Numbered from the stretch's first letter, positions 1 to 8,078 are shown. The stretch: DNA of 64,000 nucleotides from Desulfocurvus sp. (GCA_020692325.1 JAIMKR010000001.1:343753-407752), one strand, 5' to 3'. Notes: generated by a model from the sequence alone, not told the origin. Numbers and translations: made by a program.

Positions 1-114
1 GGCCACGCCGGCCAGGGCCAGAAACTCGCGGCGGTTCAATCCTGTCGGGACATTCGAGCCGGCCGGGCTGGTCGACTCCGCCGATTCGGTCGCCTGAACT
101 TTCATCTCGCTCAT
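1..114 (-). CDS. Tat-exported protein, N-terminal fragment (runs off the window)
   Basis: Only the first 38 codons are present; the gene continues beyond base 1. A twin-arginine signal is visible: residues 28-36 read NRREFLALA, the RR-x-F-L pattern that sends folded, usually cofactor-bearing proteins through the Tat translocon. The start codon ATG (112-114) has a strong AAGGAG ribosome site at 121-126. Sulfate reducers use such signals on periplasmic iron-sulfur or molybdopterin oxidoreductases, but too little of the mature protein is here to say which family this is. The gene lies downstream of and in the same direction as the Kef-type antiporter gene, about 68 bases away. Confidence 0.7.
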   Translation of the reverse strand, partial: MSEMKVQATESAESTSPAGSNVPTGLNRREFLALAGVA

Positions 115-182
115 GACGTGCTCCTTGCTGTTTGTAATGCTGGGAACGATTCCTAGCATCACTACGCCATGGGCGCGCCATG

Positions 183-2225
183 TCAAGCGGGGGCGGATTT
201 TCCGCCATCCCGCCAGGGGCGGCTTCGTCCGGTGAACAGCCCGGCCTTGGCCTTGATGTCCTTGTGCGGGGCGAAGACGTAGGCCACATCGCCGGCGAGC
301 AGACGCAGACTGCCGTCGGGATTGGCCATGTATTCGCCGCCACGGCCCACGGCCACCACGGTGAGGCCGTGGATGCGGCGCAGGCCGCTTTCCTCCAGCG
401 TCTGCCCATCCAGCGCGCTGCCCTCCTCCACGGTCAACGCGCTCACGTCCATGCCGGGAAAGCGCCGGTTCAGCGTGCAGAACGATTCGCCGCGCACCTC
501 GCCCACGCGCAGCATCTCATACCCTTCCGCGCGCACCTCGGCGGTGAACTTCTCGATGTCCGCGCGCGGCACCAGGTAGCGCATCATCACACGGGTGAAT
601 ATCTCCACGCTGGTCTCGAACTCCTCGGGGATGACATCGCTCGCGCCAAGGTCCACCAACGGCTCGATCTCGCTCAGAAAGCGCGTGCGGGCGATGATGT
701 GCAGCCGCGGGTTCATCTTGCGCGCCGTGTCGGTGATGCGCCGCACGCTGGCTGGATCGTTCACCATGATGGCCAGCACGCGCGCGTCGTCCACGCCCAG
801 GTGCTCCAGCACGGCGGGCTGGCTGGCGTCGCCGTAGCTGATGGGCTCACCCTCGGCGGCGCTGTTGCGCACGGTGTCCGGGTTCATCTCCACGATGCGG
901 TAGTCGATACCGAAGTTTTTGGCCGCGCGCGCCAGCTGCCGGCCGCCCACGCCGAAGCCCACGATGACGAGGTGGTCGGACACGGGCGCGGCGTCCGTCT
1001 GAGCGCCGGTGTCCATCTCCCGCTCGAAGGGCCGGCGCGACAGGGTGGAGAACAGCGGGGCCGCGCGCAGGGCGTCGGCCACGCGCGGGGCAAGCGCCAT
1101 GAGCGTCGGCGTAAGGACCATGGTCACGATGCTGGCGGCCAGGAAAAGCTGGTAGCCGTCGGCGTCCACCAGCCCGGCGTCCAGCCCCACCTTGGCCAGC
1201 ACGAAGGAGAACTCGCCGATCTGGCTGAGGGCCAGCCCGGCCATGAGCGCCGGCCGCAGGGGATAACCGAGCAGATACGCGGCGAGGGTGGCCATGGCGG
1301 CCTTGAGGACGATGACCGCCCCCGTGGCTCCCAGCACCGGCGGCAGGTGCGCGGCCAGGTAGCCCACGTCGAGCAACATGCCCACGGAGACGAAGAACAG
1401 GCTGGTGAACACGTCGCGGAAGGGCAGAATGCCCTCCAGCGCACTGATGCTGTACTCGGATTCCGAGATGACCAACCCGGCCAGAAATGCGCCCAGCGAA
1501 AGGGACAGGCCGGCCTTGGAGGTCAGAAACGCCGTGGCCAGACACAGGGAAAGCGTGCTGATGAGAAAAAGCTCGCGGCTGCGGGTCTGCACCACGCGGT
1601 GCAACAGCACCGGCACCAGCTTGCGCGCCGCCAGGAACACCAGCACAACCAGACCCAGCCCCTTCACCGTGGGCCAAAGGAACGCCAGCCCGCCCCCATC
1701 GCCGCCAGCCGTGCCGGCCAGAAATGGCACCAGCAGCATCATCGGCACCACGGCGAGGTCCTGGAAGATGAGGATGGACAGGACGATGCGGCCGTGGACG
1801 GAATCCATCTCCGCGCGCTGCTGCAATATCTTCAGCACGATGGCCGTGGAGGACAACGCCACGAGGAACCCCACGAACACCGCGTGCGAGGGGCTCTTGC
1901 CCAGGCCGAAAGCCAGCAGGCCGAAGGCCGCGATGGTGAGCGCGACCTGACCTCCGCCTCCCACCAGCACGTTTTTGCGCAGGCGCGCCAGCTCGCCGAC
2001 GGAGAGTTCCAGGCCGATGGTGAACAAAAGCAGCACCACGCCCACCTCGGCCATCACCTCGACCTCGTGCACGGCATGGACGAGGCCCAGGCCGTACGGA
2101 CCGGCGATGACGCCCGTGATGAGGAAACCAACAATGGCCGGCACGCGCACCTTGTGGCACACGTAGATGACGCCGACGGACAAGGCGAAAACAGTCAGTA
2201 TTTCCGAGAGGAGCGAAAAATCCAT
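183..2225 (-). CDS. Kef-type cation/proton antiporter with TrkA-N and TrkA-C domains
   Basis: Predicted inner-membrane monovalent cation (probably K+) / H+ antiporter of the CPA2 family, 680 aa. Residues about 1-390 are strongly hydrophobic with 11-12 likely helices and the family pieces GFLITGVIAGPYGLG and LLLFTIGLELS. Around residue 420 a Rossmann segment begins with the glycine pattern GFGVGGR (TrkA-N, nucleotide binding), followed by a TrkA-C domain at about 575-660. This transporter plus RCK-type arrangement is typical of Kef/YbaL proteins gated by nucleotides or glutathione-like ligands. The frame stays open upstream, but I start at MDFSLL because the membrane domain begins there and an AGGGGG-like site precedes it. 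It lies 61 bases after the SulP gene and is probably cotranscribed with it. The exact ion is not visible from sequence. Confidence 0.85.
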   Translation of the reverse strand: MDFSLLSEILTVFALSVGVIYVCHKVRVPAIVGFLITGVIAGPYGLGLVHAVHEVEVMAEVGVVLLLFTIGLELSVGELARLRKNVLVGGGGQVALTIAAFGLLAFGLGKSPSHAVFVGFLVALSSTAIVLKILQQRAEMDSVHGRIVLSILIFQDLAVVPMMLLVPFLAGTAGGDGGGLAFLWPTVKGLGLVVLVFLAARKLVPVLLHRVVQTRSRELFLISTLSLCLATAFLTSKAGLSLSLGAFLAGLVISESEYSISALEGILPFRDVFTSLFFVSVGMLLDVGYLAAHLPPVLGATGAVIVLKAAMATLAAYLLGYPLRPALMAGLALSQIGEFSFVLAKVGLDAGLVDADGYQLFLAASIVTMVLTPTLMALAPRVADALRAAPLFSTLSRRPFEREMDTGAQTDAAPVSDHLVIVGFGVGGRQLARAAKNFGIDYRIVEMNPDTVRNSAAEGEPISYGDASQPAVLEHLGVDDARVLAIMVNDPASVRRITDTARKMNPRLHIIARTRFLSEIEPLVDLGASDVIPEEFETSVEIFTRVMMRYLVPRADIEKFTAEVRAEGYEMLRVGEVRGESFCTLNRRFPGMDVSALTVEEGSALDGQTLEESGLRRIHGLTVVAVGRGGEYMANPDGSLRLLAGDVAYVFAPHKDIKAKAGLFTGRSRPWRDGGKSAPA

Positions 2226-2286
2226 CCCCCCTGCTTGCCGTAAAAACGCCGTTCGGGTCAAGGCCGGGACGAAATTTGAATCGCTC

Positions 2287-3987
2287 CTACAAAGCAGCTC
2301 CGAGCCGGCAGGAGCACACCGTGTGGTAGTCCTCCACGCGCTCGATGACGCCGTGATCGCCCACGAGATCGAGCACGCCGCCCTTGCGGAAGCGCTCACG
2401 CACGTAGGGGGTCAATCCGCAGAGCACCACGCGCTTGCCCGATTTGTCCATGCGCTCCACGAAGCCGCGGAAAATCTCCACGCCCGTGGCGTCCACGAAG
2501 GGCACATGGTTGAAGCGCAGCAGAAGCGTGGAGAACTCCCGGTTGATGGAGCCCATGACCCCGGCGATACGCTCCGCCGCGGCGAAGAAGAACGGCCCGC
2601 TGATGGTGTAGGCCACCACGTCCGTGTCGCAGCAGGTGTCGAAGGCGACGATCTCGTCGGGCGTGTGGCTGTAGCCATGGGCCCGGGCCTGATCCTCGTC
2701 CGCGCTGTAGAGCAGGCGGGTCGCGCCGTCGTCCAGCGAAACGCGCACCGAACCCGCCATGCGCGCCATGAACACCAGCGAGGCGATGCCCACGCCGATG
2801 TTCACCGCCACCACGAGGTCGGCGAAAACCGTGAGCAGGAAGGTCAGAAAGAGCACGGCGATGTCCGCCTTGGGCGCGGTGCGCACGATCTGCGCGAAGT
2901 GCCGGGCCTCGCACATGTTGTAGGCCACCACAAAGAGGATGGCGGCCAACCCGCACAGGGGAATGTTGACCGCCAGCGGGGCCAGCAGCAGCACCGTGGC
3001 CAGCACCGTGGCCGAATGGACCACGCCGGCGAGCGGACTCGTCGCCCCGTTCTTGATGTTCGTGGCCGTGCGGGCGATGGCCCCGGTGGCCGCGAAGCCT
3101 CCGAGGATGGGTGAAATCATGTTGGCCAGCCCCTGCCCCACGAGTTCCTGATCGGAGTCGTGCCGCGTTCCGGCCATGCCGTCGGCCACCACGGCCGAGA
3201 GCAGGCTCTCGATGGCCCCGAGGAAGGCGATGGTGAACGCCGGACCGATGAGCGTGAACATCGCCGAGACTGTGATGTCGGGCAGCTGCGGCAGTGGCAG
3301 GGTGTTGGGAATGCCACCGAAGGCCGAGCCGATGGTGGCCACGCCCGGCAGTTTGAGCCAGCTTTGCGCCAGCGTCACCACCACCATGGACACCAGCGGC
3401 GAGGGCACGCGCTTGATAAGCTTGGGGCTCACCAGCAACACGAACAGCGCCAGCAGCCCCAGCTGGGTGGTGTATGGATTCAGCTGGCCGAAGGAGGACA
3501 ACAGCGAAAGCAGCGTCTCGTGGAAGTGCTCGCCCGCCGGCTTGGGCAGGCCGAAGAAATCCTTCCACTGCCCCACCCAGATGATGACGGCGATGCCGCT
3601 GGTGAAGCCGACCGTGACCGGCCGGGGGATGAACTTGATGACCGCGCCCATCCTGGCCAGGCCGAAGCCCACGAGGATGACGCCGGCCATGAGCGTGGCC
3701 ATCTGCAACCCGGCCACGCCGTACTTGGCCGTGATGCCGGAGAGGATGACGATGAAGGCGCCGGTGGGGCCGGCGATCTGCATCCGGCAGCCGCCGCACA
3801 CGCTGACCATGACGCCGGCGGCGATGGAGGTGTACAGCCCCTGCTCCGGCTTGGCGCCAGAGGCGATGGCGAAGGCCATGGCCAAAGGAATGGCCACCAC
3901 GCCCACCACCATGCCGGCGAGGATGTTGTTGAGGATGTGGTTCCTATTGAAAAGTCCGGCCTTGCGGGCCTCCAGCCAAGCGATCAT
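2287..3987 (-). CDS. SulP-family anion (sulfate-type) permease with STAS domain
   Basis: 566-residue inner-membrane transporter. The first about 420 residues form the SulP membrane core (ILAGMVVGVVAIPLAMAFA near the N-terminus; QIAGPTGAFIVIL, the signature around helix 3). The last about 110 residues are a STAS domain, with FVDATGVEIF near residue 499 matching the conserved STAS loop. Family members carry sulfate, bicarbonate or other anions; in a sulfate reducer sulfate uptake is attractive, but the substrate is inference. The start at 3987 is chosen because GGAGGGG lies just upstream and the first TM segment follows; an upstream ATG at 4101 would add 38 residues without family character. 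The Kef-type antiporter gene follows on the same strand. Confidence 0.88.
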   Translation of the reverse strand: MIAWLEARKAGLFNRNHILNNILAGMVVGVVAIPLAMAFAIASGAKPEQGLYTSIAAGVMVSVCGGCRMQIAGPTGAFIVILSGITAKYGVAGLQMATLMAGVILVGFGLARMGAVIKFIPRPVTVGFTSGIAVIIWVGQWKDFFGLPKPAGEHFHETLLSLLSSFGQLNPYTTQLGLLALFVLLVSPKLIKRVPSPLVSMVVVTLAQSWLKLPGVATIGSAFGGIPNTLPLPQLPDITVSAMFTLIGPAFTIAFLGAIESLLSAVVADGMAGTRHDSDQELVGQGLANMISPILGGFAATGAIARTATNIKNGATSPLAGVVHSATVLATVLLLAPLAVNIPLCGLAAILFVVAYNMCEARHFAQIVRTAPKADIAVLFLTFLLTVFADLVVAVNIGVGIASLVFMARMAGSVRVSLDDGATRLLYSADEDQARAHGYSHTPDEIVAFDTCCDTDVVAYTISGPFFFAAAERIAGVMGSINREFSTLLLRFNHVPFVDATGVEIFRGFVERMDKSGKRVVLCGLTPYVRERFRKGGVLDLVGDHGVIERVEDYHTVCSCRLGAAL

Positions 3988-4524
3988 GCGCCCCTCCGAA
4001 TTTCCCACGTCCCGGGGTCTTGACGGCGGGGCGCTGATCTCGCCATTTCTCAAGGGATTGAGACGGCGCGGCACCATCGGCCCGTTTTTCCCCTCTGTCA
4101 ATGGAAATCCATGACCGGTCGCGCATCCGTCGCTTCAATATATCACATGTAAATACAAACTGTTGGCATGGCATATGGAAGGTCATACCCGGCAAGGGCA
4201 TCATGAGCCGGGCGGCGGACCGGGACCACCGCGCGCGACGGGACTCTCGACGAGACGGCTCGCCCGGCATCCGGGGCAAGGAGAGCCGTGCGCCGAAAAC
4301 GTCCGGCCGCCAGCCGGAAGGATGCAGTGGCGCGGGGATCGACCGAATGCGGCGCGGCGCGCACGGAGACGACGAAGGCCTGAAGGCCGAAGGTCGGACC
4401 GACCCATCCCAAAATTCCAGGATGATCTGAAAGGCGGCGGCGACCCGCGAGGGGAGGACGACCGGGCACGGGCGGCTCTTCCGATGGAAAGCGGCCCACG
4501 GCTTCCGCCGGGCGGCCAAAGGAA
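3988..4524. other. Intergenic region upstream of the SulP gene
   Basis: No convincing gene. Open frames here are GC-driven and lack ribosome sites and family motifs. Bases 4130-4200 are unusually AT-rich for this genome (around TATATCACATGTAAATAC), the likely place for the SulP promoter on the minus strand. I cannot place clear -35 and -10 boxes at proper spacing, so none is called. Confidence 0.4.
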
Positions 4525-4546
4525 AAGGGGGCCGTGCGGCCCCCTT
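4525..4546 (-). terminator. Rho-independent terminator of trpB2
   Basis: Perfect 9-bp stem (AAGGGGGCC / GGCCCCCTT, loop of four bases) just after the trpB2 stop codon, followed on the minus strand by TTCCTTTGG. The short, interrupted U-tract makes it moderate rather than strong. Confidence 0.75.
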
Positions 4547-4569
4547 CGTGATCGCGAACGCGGCGCGGT

Positions 4570-5916
4570 CTAGCCCTTGATGTCCGGGCAGAGCATCAGC
4601 GCCTGATCAATCTGGTCCTGCGGCAGCTCGTAGTTGGTCAGCTCGCCGCGCATGTAGGCGTCGTAGCTGGCGAGGTCGAGCATTCCGTGGCCGGAATACA
4701 GGAACACCACGCAGGAGCCCGGCTTGGCCTGCTTGGCCACCTCGATGGCGCACTTGATGGCGTGGCTGGTCTCCGGCGCGGGCAGGAAACCCTCGGTACG
4801 CAGAAAGAGCATGGCCGCGTCGAAGCAGTCGCGCTGGTAGTACGCCCGGGCGTCGATGAGCCCCTCCGCCATGAGGTTGCAGACGATGGGCGCGTCGCCG
4901 TGGTAGCGCAGGCCGCCAGCGTGGATGGGCGCGGGCATGAAGCCGTGGCCGAGGGTGTGCATTTTCATGAGCGGGGTCAGCCGCGCCATGTCGCCGTAGT
5001 CGTAGCGGTAGCTGCCGCGCGTGAGCGAGGGACAGGCCCGGGGCTCGGCGGCGACGAAGGTGATATTCTCGCCATTGAGCTTGCGCGGCAAGAACGGCAG
5101 CACCAGCCCGCCGAAGTTGGAGCCACCGCCCACGCAGCCGACGAGATAGTCCGGCTTCTCGCCAATGAGTTTGAGCTGTTTCTCGGTCTCCAGGCCGACG
5201 ACGGTCTGGTGCAGCAGCACGTGGTTCAGCACGCTGCCCAGGGTGTAACGCGTGTCGTCGTGGGTGGCGGCGTCCTCCACGGCCTCGCTGATGGCCAGTC
5301 CCAGGCTGCCCCTGCAATCCGGGTCCTTTTCCAGCATGGCACGGCCGGCGGCGGTCTGCGTGGAGGGCGAGGCGAAAATCTCCCCGCCGTAGCTGTTGAT
5401 GAGGATCTTGCGGTAGGGCTTCTGCTCGAAGCTCACCTTGACCATGTACACGGTGCACTTCATGCCGAACATGCTGCACGCGAAGGACAGCGCGGTGCCC
5501 CACTGCCCCGCCCCGGTCTCGGTGGAGAGGCGTTTGACGCCCTGCTTCTTGTTGTAGAACACCTGAGGCACGCTGGTGTTGGTCTTGTGCGATCCCGAAG
5601 GCGAAACCGACTCGTTCTTGTAGTAAATGCGGCACTTGCTGCCGATGGCCTCCTCCAGCCGCTTGGCGCGCACCAGCGGCGTGGGCCGGAACAGGGCGTA
5701 AATGTCCCTCACCTCGTCGGGAATGGCTATGAAACGCTCGGGGCTCATCTCCTGTTCGATGAGCGCGTCGGCGAAGATGGGCGAGAGCTTGTCCGGGGTC
5801 AGCACCTGCTGGGTCTGCGGATCCAGCGGTGGAGCCAGCGGCGTGGGCAGGTCCGGCAGGGCGTTGTACCAGGCGGAGGGGATTTCGCTCTGCGGCAGGT
5901 TGATTCTGGTCTCCAT
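4570..5916 (-). CDS. trpB2: Tryptophan synthase beta chain, TrpB2 clade (PLP enzyme)
   Basis: 448-residue fold-type II PLP enzyme. It is expected to make L-tryptophan from indole and serine, possibly independently of TrpA. Visible are the PLP-lysine motif GSHKTN (Lys111), the ETGAGQWG loop and the phosphate-binding VGGGSNFGG. The N-terminal extension before the lysine is longer than in the window's other TrpB (395 aa), a mark of the TrpB2 subgroup. The start METRINLP is preceded by AAAGGAGGAA at good spacing. The gene is alone, 12 kb from the trp operon's promoter, but sits behind its own Trp-codon leader peptide and terminator hairpin. That is direct evidence that the cell treats it as a tryptophan-responsive gene, perhaps for salvage of indole or as a second synthase. 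Its physiological substrate remains an inference. Confidence 0.9.
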   Translation of the reverse strand: METRINLPQSEIPSAWYNALPDLPTPLAPPLDPQTQQVLTPDKLSPIFADALIEQEMSPERFIAIPDEVRDIYALFRPTPLVRAKRLEEAIGSKCRIYYKNESVSPSGSHKTNTSVPQVFYNKKQGVKRLSTETGAGQWGTALSFACSMFGMKCTVYMVKVSFEQKPYRKILINSYGGEIFASPSTQTAAGRAMLEKDPDCRGSLGLAISEAVEDAATHDDTRYTLGSVLNHVLLHQTVVGLETEKQLKLIGEKPDYLVGCVGGGSNFGGLVLPFLPRKLNGENITFVAAEPRACPSLTRGSYRYDYGDMARLTPLMKMHTLGHGFMPAPIHAGGLRYHGDAPIVCNLMAEGLIDARAYYQRDCFDAAMLFLRTEGFLPAPETSHAIKCAIEVAKQAKPGSCVVFLYSGHGMLDLASYDAYMRGELTNYELPQDQIDQALMLCPDIKG

Positions 5917-5985
5917 CGTGGCGTTCCTCCTTTCGAGGGGTTTCGCGGCAACGGCCAGGCCCGCCCTTCCGTTTGCGCTTCGCGC

Positions 5986-6022
5986 AAAAAAAGGGCCGCG
6001 GTCCTGAAGTCCGCAGCCCTTT
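5986..6022 (-). terminator. Trp attenuator (terminator hairpin) ahead of trpB2
   Basis: On the minus strand AAAGGGCTGCGG pairs with CCGCGGCCCTTT (12 bp with one G-U, 9-base loop), followed by seven Ts. It lies between a Trp-rich leader peptide (stop at 6055) and trpB2 (start at 5916). No gene ends upstream on this strand, so it must act as an attenuator rather than an ordinary terminator. A possible competing segment lies after the leader stop (CCGCCGGCTT, about 6047-6056), but its pairing with the hairpin's 5' arm is imperfect; the antiterminator needs folding to settle. Confidence 0.88.
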
Positions 6023-6054
6023 GAGTTCACAAAACATCCGTCAAGCCGGCGGCT

Positions 6055-6117
6055 TCATTTCCTCTGCCACCAGCTGCGCCAGTTCTGCCCGGCGACGTAT
6101 GCAACGGTTTCGCACAT
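6055..6117 (-). CDS. trpL: trp leader peptide controlling trpB2
   Basis: 20-residue ORF, MCETVAYVAGQNWRSWWQRK, with three Trp codons in five positions (W13, W16, W17), ending 32 bases before a factor-independent terminator. This is the classic layout of tryptophan attenuation. Charged tRNA-Trp lets the ribosome run to the stop and the terminator forms; Trp shortage stalls it on the W codons and favours readthrough into trpB2. There is no ribosome binding site. Instead the ATG sits at the predicted transcription start (see the promoter at 6124-6152), which suggests leaderless translation. Confidence 0.85.
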   Translation of the reverse strand: MCETVAYVAGQNWRSWWQRK

Positions 6118-6123
6118 GCCGTT

Positions 6124-6152
6124 TTCGTATCCCGCCCCACCGTCCCTGTCAA
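6124..6152 (-). promoter_or_regulatory. Sigma70-type promoter of trpL-trpB2
   Basis: Minus strand: TTGACA (6147-6152), 17-base spacer, TACGAA (6124-6129). The last base of the -10 box is followed by six bases and then the ATG of trpL, so the A of the ATG coincides with the expected +1. Confidence 0.6.
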
Positions 6153-6285
6153 GCGGCGCAGGGGGAAGCGTCCAGTTCCGCGCCCGCCCCTTGCCTTGCG
6201 GCCGAAGCCCGGCTATCATGTGGGGCACGCGCCCGCCGACGCGACACGGCGCGCGGGGCGCGAATTTCCTGCGGGAGGCATCACG

Positions 6286-7437
6286 GTGGAGAAGGTTGTC
6301 TATTTCATCGAGGGCGACGGCATCGGCCCCGAGGTCTGGGCTTCGGCACGGCCTGTTCTCGACGCTGCGGTCAAGAAAGCTTACGGCGATTCGAACAAGC
6401 TGGTGTGGAAGGAGCTGCTCGCCGGCGAAAAGGGCGTGCGCGAAACGGGCGAGAATCTGCCCGAGGCCACGCTGACGGCCCTCAAGGGCGCGGAGCTGGC
6501 CATGAAGGGCCCGCTGGGCACGCCGGTGGGCAAGGGCTTCCGCAGCCTCAACGTCACCCTGCGGCAGATGTTCGACCTCTACGCCTGCATCCGGCCCATC
6601 AAGTACTTCCCCGGGATCGAAAGCCCCGTGAAGCATCCCGAGCGCGTGGACATGGTCATTTTCCGCGAGAACACCGAGGACGTGTACGCCGGCATCGAGT
6701 GGGCGGCCGGCACGCCCGAGGCGAAAAAGGTCGTGGCGTTCCTGCGCGACGAGATGGGCGCGAAGATCGCCGACACGGCCGCCGTGGGCATCAAGCCCAT
6801 GACCGAGAAGGGGTGCAAACGCCTGGCCCGGCGCGCGGTCAAATTCGCCATCGACCAGAAGCGTCCGGTGGTCACGCTGATGCACAAGGGCAACATCATG
6901 AAGTTCACCGAGGGCGGTTTCCGCGCCTGGGGCTACGAGATGGCCGCGAACGAGTTCCCCGATCAGGTGATGACCGAGGGGCAAGCCGCCGAGGGCGCGA
7001 GGAAACCGGTCACCATCAACGACCGCATCGCCGACGCCATGTTCCAGGAGGTGCTCATCCGCCCCGAGAAGTACAGCGTGGTGGCCACCACCAACCTGAA
7101 CGGCGACTACATCTCCGACGCGCTGGCCGCGCAGGTGGGCGGGCTTGGCCTGGCCCCGGGCGTGAACATGAGCGACACGCTGGCCTTCTTCGAGGCCACG
7201 CACGGCACCGCTCCGACCATCGCCGGCAAGGACATGGCCAACCCCGGCAGCCTGCTGCTCTCCGGCGCCATGCTGCTGGAGCACGTTGGCTGGTTCGAGG
7301 CCGCGAACCTCATTCACGCCGCCGTGTCCAAGACCATCGCCGCGCGCAAGGTCACCATCGATCTGGCCTCGCAGATCGATGGCGCCAAGGCCGTGGGGTG
7401 CAGGGAGTTCGGCGAAATTCTGGGCGCGAACCTGTAG
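6286..7437 (+). CDS. icd: Isocitrate dehydrogenase (coenzyme pocket looks NAD-type)
   Basis: Oxidative decarboxylation of isocitrate to 2-oxoglutarate, 383 aa, cytosolic. Substrate-site pieces are intact: SLNVTLRQ (with the regulatory/substrate serine), the arginine-bearing LYACIRPIKYF and FRENTEDVYAGIE. The start is GTG at 6286, with GGGAGG seven bases upstream; the first residues VEKVVYFIEGDGIGPE open the beta-strand and GDGIGPE loop of the family. Oddly, the residues that bind the NADP 2'-phosphate in the E. coli enzyme (Lys344, Tyr345, Tyr391, Arg395) are replaced by Thr, Ile, Ile and Ser, and Val351 by Ala (segment HGTAPTIAGKDMANPGS). Ile345, Ala351 and Ser395 are found in NAD-using relatives. 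It probably supplies 2-oxoglutarate for glutamate. It diverges from trpL-trpB2 and ends in a good terminator. Confidence 0.93.
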   Translation: MEKVVYFIEGDGIGPEVWASARPVLDAAVKKAYGDSNKLVWKELLAGEKGVRETGENLPEATLTALKGAELAMKGPLGTPVGKGFRSLNVTLRQMFDLYACIRPIKYFPGIESPVKHPERVDMVIFRENTEDVYAGIEWAAGTPEAKKVVAFLRDEMGAKIADTAAVGIKPMTEKGCKRLARRAVKFAIDQKRPVVTLMHKGNIMKFTEGGFRAWGYEMAANEFPDQVMTEGQAAEGARKPVTINDRIADAMFQEVLIRPEKYSVVATTNLNGDYISDALAAQVGGLGLAPGVNMSDTLAFFEATHGTAPTIAGKDMANPGSLLLSGAMLLEHVGWFEAANLIHAAVSKTIAARKVTIDLASQIDGAKAVGCREFGEILGANL

Positions 7438-7456
7438 CGCCGCATCGCAACGACGA

Positions 7457-7497
7457 GCGCCCGCCCCGGACATGCCGCTGGGACGGGCGCTTTTTTT
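7457..7497 (+). terminator. Rho-independent terminator of icd
   Basis: GCGCCCG (7457-7463) pairs with CGGGCGC (7484-7490), with further C/G pairs inside, followed by seven Ts. It begins 20 bases after the icd stop codon. Confidence 0.85.
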
Positions 7498-7525
7498 CGT
7501 TTGTGCGAATCGGATGGCCGACGGG

Positions 7526-7924
7526 TCAGACGGAGGCTTCCGAGCGCGGCAACTCCACGGTCCACAGGGACTGCGGATCGGTCTGGGCCGCATCGAGCAA
7601 CGCGCGCACCTGTCCGATCACGAACAGGGTCTCCCGCACCAGCAGGCGGACCTGTTCGTTGGCCCGGGTCCGGTCGCCGGCCTTAATGGCGTCGCCCACG
7701 CTTTTGGAGAGGTCGCTCATGCCATAGGCGCGCACCGCGCCGCAGATGTTCACCAGTGAGTGCAGCACCGCCCGCGCGGCCATCTCGTCCCACTCGCCCA
7801 GATGCGTCCTCAGCTGCCGCACACGCTCCTGCGCCTGGGGAAGAAACAACGCCAGCATCTGGACGAGCACGTCCTCGCTGCCGGAGAACGCCTCCTCCAG
7901 ACCAGCCATGTTGATTCCCCTCAT
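7526..7924 (-). CDS. HPt-like (histidine phosphotransfer) domain protein
   Basis: Small helical protein, 132 aa from MRGIN. The N-terminal GINMAGLEEAFSG and the following LALFLPQAQERV resemble the opening helices of HPt domains. LHSLVNICGAVRAYG aligns with the phospho-acceptor helix HxLKGxxxxxG: the histidine is kept but the usual Lys-Gly after it is Val-Asn. It could relay phosphate between a sensor kinase and a response regulator, or be a degenerate HPt used for binding only. No kinase or receiver gene lies nearby. Two starts are possible (7924 with GGAG upstream; 7909 with AGGGG upstream). It is convergent with icd and divergent from dinB. Confidence 0.5.
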   Translation of the reverse strand: MRGINMAGLEEAFSGSEDVLVQMLALFLPQAQERVRQLRTHLGEWDEMAARAVLHSLVNICGAVRAYGMSDLSKSVGDAIKAGDRTRANEQVRLLVRETLFVIGQVRALLDAAQTDPQSLWTVELPRSEASV

Positions 7925-7962
7925 CCCGCTCTCCGCGTCCATGGCGTCGCCGTCCGTTTACG

Positions 7963-7995
7963 TGGTTCTGACCATTCAACCAGACCATATGGTCT
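7963..7995. promoter_or_regulatory. Overlapping inverted repeats between the HPt-like gene and dinB
   Basis: Two palindromes lie in the short divergent spacer. TGGTT-N10-AACCA spans 7963-7982, and AGACCAT-ATGGTCT (perfect, 14 bp) spans 7982-7995. The half-sites GGTT...ACC with 18-base total length resemble the published Geobacter LexA motif, but two internal positions do not match. A regulator site for dinB is plausible; LexA is only a suggestion. Confidence 0.35.
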
Positions 7996-8078
7996 TGGAA
8001 ACATTTCGGCAAGCGGAATGTGCGTCCGCTCCGCTTCCCCCCTTTGCAAGGCGGCCGCATCCGCGCTACCAGGGCGGC

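Noticed and set aside
2226..2286. A separate promoter for the Kef-type gene (TTGACC near the spacer middle)
   Set aside because: No -10 box at acceptable spacing; cotranscription with the SulP gene is simpler.
3944..4519. Open frames in the spacer upstream of the SulP gene
   Set aside because: Low-complexity Arg/Pro/Ser content, overlap with the SulP N-terminus and trpB2 terminator, and no start signals.
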